Assembly: GCF_000379765.1 (NCBI RefSeq)
Contig: NZ_KB903430.1
Span: forward strand, 282,945-346,944
DNA: 64,000 nt
Source of the DNA: Flexithrix dorotheae DSM 6795
GTDB taxonomy: Bacteria; Bacteroidota; Bacteroidia; Cytophagales; Flammeovirgaceae
Direction of reading: 5' to 3'
The notes beneath the pieces are model-generated. The model made no database searches. It was not told the DNA's origin and saw only the letters and a list, made by a program, of their open reading frames with translations. Position numbers and translations under genes: made by a program. This document shows positions 61,255 to 64,000 of the stretch, one piece after another. Position 1 is the first letter of the stretch. Each line of letters begins with the position of its first letter.

Positions 61255-62502
61255 ATGAACTACTTACAACTATTTAAAAGTAACCAGCGAATAATCATAT
61301 TTGGTTTTTTACTCAATTTCTTCTCTAGTTTTGGACAAACCTACGTTCATGCTCAATTTGTCCCCAGTTTTATCCGTGATTTCCAGCTGACCAATACACA
61401 ATTTGGATTAATATATGCCTTGGCTACCCTGGCAGGGGCATTCTCTTTAATGTATTTCGGGAAATTCATCGACCAGATGGACTTAAAAAAATACGTTTTA
61501 ATTGTAACAGGGGTTCTAATAATAGCCAGTTTATTTATTCTTTCGGCTCAAAATTTCTGGGTGCTTGGTTTTGGAATTTTTCTTAACCGGCTATCTGGCC
61601 AAGGGCTGCTTACCCATATTTCCCTCACTTCCATGGCAAGGTATTTTGAGAAAATGAGGGGCAAAGCACTTAGTTTCGCAGTATTAGGTCATTCCGGAGG
61701 CCAGGCTGTTTTCCCTATTCTAATGGCCTTTTTAGTTTCCTGGCTAGGTTGGAGAGAGGCTATAGGGATAGAAATAATATTAATTGTTTTAATTCTCATC
61801 CCCTTCATCTTTTTTGTTTTTAGGAAACCTATAGTAATTAAGGAAAGCCTAAATGGAAATAATGAGGAAATTGAATCCACTATAAAGGAAAATGAAGAAA
61901 TTTCATTTGAAAAATCATGGAAAAGAAGGGAAGTATTTAAAGATATCCGTTTTTTTTTATTTGTATTCAGTGCATTTTCTCTACACTTTTTAGTGACAGG
62001 GTTTCATTTTTTTCAGGTAGATATAGCATTATCAAAAGGATGGTCTGAAAACTGGATAGCAGTCTGTTTTATAGTTTATGCCTTTACCAGAGCATTTTCT
62101 TCCATTTTCACAGGAATTCTGATCGACAAATTTACAGGGATAAAAATCACTCCGTATTTCCTTATTCCTTTCATTATGGGTTTAATTACAATGATATTTT
62201 TCGATCATTTCCTCATTGCTTTTCCCTACCTCATTGGAATGGCTATTTCAACTGGTATGATGGCGAGTTTAAATTCCGCTGTGTTAGCCGAACTTTATGG
62301 GGTAAAAACTTTGGGTGCTATTAGGGGACTTTATGGCACATTTGTGATTGCCAGTACTTCCCTAGCCCCTTTTATTATGGGCTACTTAATTGATCAAGGC
62401 TTCAGTTTCAACTTTATAATGAAAATGGCATTGATTAGCCTCGGATTAGCCAGTTTATTTAATGTAAAATTATGGATGAGCAAAATGAAATCAACTCCAT
62501 AA
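61255..62502 (+). CDS. Major facilitator superfamily transporter
   Basis: A 415-residue polytopic membrane protein with about twelve hydrophobic segments. The N-half begins IIIFGFLLNFFSSFGQTYVHAQFVPSFIRDFQLTNTQFGLIYALATLAGAFSLMYFGKFID, with the MFS loop motif GKFIDQMDLKK after helix 2. A charged central loop (EESTIKENEEISFEKSWKRREVFKD-like) separates the halves, and the C-half has the second loop GILIDKFTGIK. Substrate cannot be told. It stands alone with 147 bases upstream. Confidence 0.88.
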   Translation: MNYLQLFKSNQRIIIFGFLLNFFSSFGQTYVHAQFVPSFIRDFQLTNTQFGLIYALATLAGAFSLMYFGKFIDQMDLKKYVLIVTGVLIIASLFILSAQNFWVLGFGIFLNRLSGQGLLTHISLTSMARYFEKMRGKALSFAVLGHSGGQAVFPILMAFLVSWLGWREAIGIEIILIVLILIPFIFFVFRKPIVIKESLNGNNEEIESTIKENEEISFEKSWKRREVFKDIRFFLFVFSAFSLHFLVTGFHFFQVDIALSKGWSENWIAVCFIVYAFTRAFSSIFTGILIDKFTGIKITPYFLIPFIMGLITMIFFDHFLIAFPYLIGMAISTGMMASLNSAVLAELYGVKTLGAIRGLYGTFVIASTSLAPFIMGYLIDQGFSFNFIMKMALISLGLASLFNVKLWMSKMKSTP

Positions 62503-62531
62503 TTTTTTCATCAAAACCAATTTTGATTTAA

Positions 62532-63590
62532 TTACCTTACCCTTAGGCTTCGTCCGATTCTTAATGTGGTTTTTCTGGAAATACCATTTAGCCGACAAAG
62601 TGTATTGATAGAGGTTCGGTATTTCCTACTGATGACCCAGAGAGAATCTCCACTTCTGATTCTATGGTACTTCGCTGAATTCATTTCAATTAAGCCTTTG
62701 TAATGATCAGGAGTAAGGGCAAATTGATTGGAAACAATAAGGGAATCTTTTTCAAAATCATACAAATAGCTTGGATTAAAAGCATAACCTTTATATCTGG
62801 TTTCAAAATGTAAATGGGGCCCTGTACTTCTTCCTGTATTTCCACCCAAACCAATTAAATCCCCTGCTTTTACTTCATCCCCAGGCTTCACCAGATATTT
62901 TTTCAAATGGCCATAAAGTGTTTCCAAACCATTTTCATGACGCAACATTACATAATATCCATAACCACCATAATTGTATTTTGCTATTCTTACCACACCA
63001 TCGAAAGCAGCAAATATGGAATCACCAACAGTTAAATCCAGATCGGTGCCATGGTGCCACCTCCACCTTCTCAATCCATATTTTGAATTGATTTCCGTAT
63101 TTTTTAAAGGAACAGACCAGTTAGTATCCTTAAATAAATTCAGTACAACTGTATCTTTAAAATCAGTCACCTTATAGCCATATGGATCTATATTTTTAGT
63201 ATCCCAAATCCCAAAATAGTCTGCAGAAGTCAGCCATTTGGTATTAATTACGCTCTGGCTATCCCTGAGCATCACAAATTCAGGTTCAAGACAAGTATCT
63301 TTTGGAAGGGCTTTGGGTTTTGGCAGGTCAATTTTAGTGAGCAACTGATATATGGAATCCGAATTTTCCAAAACCAGATTTTCAATCTTATCCTTGTATA
63401 AAAAATCTGAGCAATAAGGGTCTTCCTCCATAAACTGGGGAATGATCTCTTCTGCAAGTACTAAAGGAGCCACTTCAAGAGCTACCTTTGTCTGTTTGTT
63501 TTTTTTATTTCTTTTCCTTTTCTTCTGTGCCTCCGCATGATGCGATAAAGTTGCCAGAGAAAAAATCATTAGTATAAAAAAGTATCGCAT
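62532..63590 (-). CDS. M23 family metallopeptidase with C-terminal LysM domain
   Basis: A 352-residue exported protein. Signal peptide MRYFFILMIFSLATLSHHAEAQ is followed by a basic stretch (KKRKRNKKNKQTK). The peptidase M23 domain has HHGTDLDLTVGDSIFAAFDGVV and, later, GRSTGPHLHFETRYKG, with the expected zinc ligands (H and D of HxxxD, and the H of HLH). A LysM domain forms the C-terminus (YHRIRSGDSLWVISRKYRTSINTLCRLNGI). Such enzymes cut peptidoglycan cross-bridges or act as divisome regulators. Convergent with the MFS gene, 29 bases apart. Confidence 0.93.
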   Translation of the reverse strand: MRYFFILMIFSLATLSHHAEAQKKRKRNKKNKQTKVALEVAPLVLAEEIIPQFMEEDPYCSDFLYKDKIENLVLENSDSIYQLLTKIDLPKPKALPKDTCLEPEFVMLRDSQSVINTKWLTSADYFGIWDTKNIDPYGYKVTDFKDTVVLNLFKDTNWSVPLKNTEINSKYGLRRWRWHHGTDLDLTVGDSIFAAFDGVVRIAKYNYGGYGYYVMLRHENGLETLYGHLKKYLVKPGDEVKAGDLIGLGGNTGRSTGPHLHFETRYKGYAFNPSYLYDFEKDSLIVSNQFALTPDHYKGLIEMNSAKYHRIRSGDSLWVISRKYRTSINTLCRLNGISRKTTLRIGRSLRVR

Positions 63591-63770
63591 AAAGCCTGTT
63601 CTATAACCTTTAAGGTAAATTTACAAGATTTCTAACCTTACCTATATTCCTGAAAACCAAACCATTATCAGTAAGAAATATTGTATGTAATTTAGTTTAG
63701 AACTCCCAAATGGTATATTTAGTCGCTCAATTTTCACCCAAAAGTGCTCTATTTATACTTAAATTTCAAG

Positions 63771-63827
63771 AAAAATGACCAAATTATACTTTGTTAAAAA
63801 ATTTAACAAAATACAATCTGGTCATTT
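63771..63827 (-). terminator. Long terminator hairpin after trxB
   Basis: AAATGACCA (63773-63781) pairs with TGGTCATTT (63819-63827), and TTTGTTAAA (63790-63798) with TTTAACAAA (63802-63810), with partly paired sequence between. On the minus strand it is followed by TTTTTC, about 40 bases after the trxB stop. The stem of about 27 base pairs is longer than usual. Confidence 0.75.
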
Positions 63828-63867
63828 CCAGGTTCGTACATTTTGTACAGTTAAAAACAGTCAGGAA

Positions 63868-64000
<133 letters not shown>

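Overview
This window is a stretch of chromosome from a Bacteroidota bacterium, most probably a member of the Cytophagales. It is AT-rich by eye. It carries a gliding lipoprotein (GldB), a giant protein with a type IX secretion system (T9SS) C-terminal sorting domain, several CarboxypepD_reg/DUF5686 outer-membrane proteins, many lipoproteins with short lipoboxes, and hardly any Shine-Dalgarno sequences. Some promoters carry the Bacteroidota -7 box TAnnTTTG. There are 48 supported protein genes, two of them cut by the window ends (prkA on the left, trxB on the right). I see no rRNA, tRNA, CRISPR array or prophage; the only mobile-element-type gene is a REP-associated transposase (RAYT) relative that has lost key catalytic residues.

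Layout. 1-8 kb: start of prkA; a SiaB-like kinase; an operon of a secreted unknown, radA and a rhomboid protease; a large DUF5686 outer-membrane protein. 8-21 kb: a STAS-like protein, a DCC oxidoreductase, the RAYT-like gene, an M1 aminopeptidase, pepA-pdxA, rsmA, a nucleotidyltransferase, dprA, a MarR regulator with two matching palindromic operators before an NTF2-like secreted protein, a DUF2235 hydrolase and a sugar aminotransferase. 21-34 kb: a zinc metalloprotease, an orphan ABC ATPase, a second rhomboid, a PpiD-like foldase, PBP1C, an Na+/H+ antiporter-like protein and an S41 peptidase. 34-46 kb: a minus-strand run of an HsdR_N-type protein, a CarboxypepD_reg-thioredoxin fusion, a lipoprotein joining a dead gluzincin-like module to a GH113-like module, and gldB; then a PLC-like phosphodiesterase, an exported RidA, a cupin, a DUF4136 lipoprotein and a FAN1-like VRR-NUC nuclease.

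47-55 kb is the most distinctive part. Four co-directional, closely spaced genes encode three exported proteins, two with recognisable but poorly characterised Bacteroidota domains and one with FN3, Kre9-like and C-terminal anchor segments. The fourth is a 1596-residue protein with a beta-propeller, eight IPT/TIG repeats and a T9SS sorting domain. I read it as a candidate cell-surface assembly of unknown function. 55-64 kb holds dnaK, with a sigma54-like element and an inverted repeat upstream, a cytoplasmic histidine kinase with two tandem STAS-like domains, a lipoprotein, an MFS transporter, an M23/LysM hydrolase and the end of trxB.

Most of the content is envelope biology: proteolysis, folding, peptidoglycan work and surface export. 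Genes are densely packed, often convergent with only a few bases between stops, and intrinsic terminators are easy to see at many ends. The longest gaps (224-992, 1527-2136, 24478-25042, 43224-43778, 46199-46990) show no convincing coding capacity.
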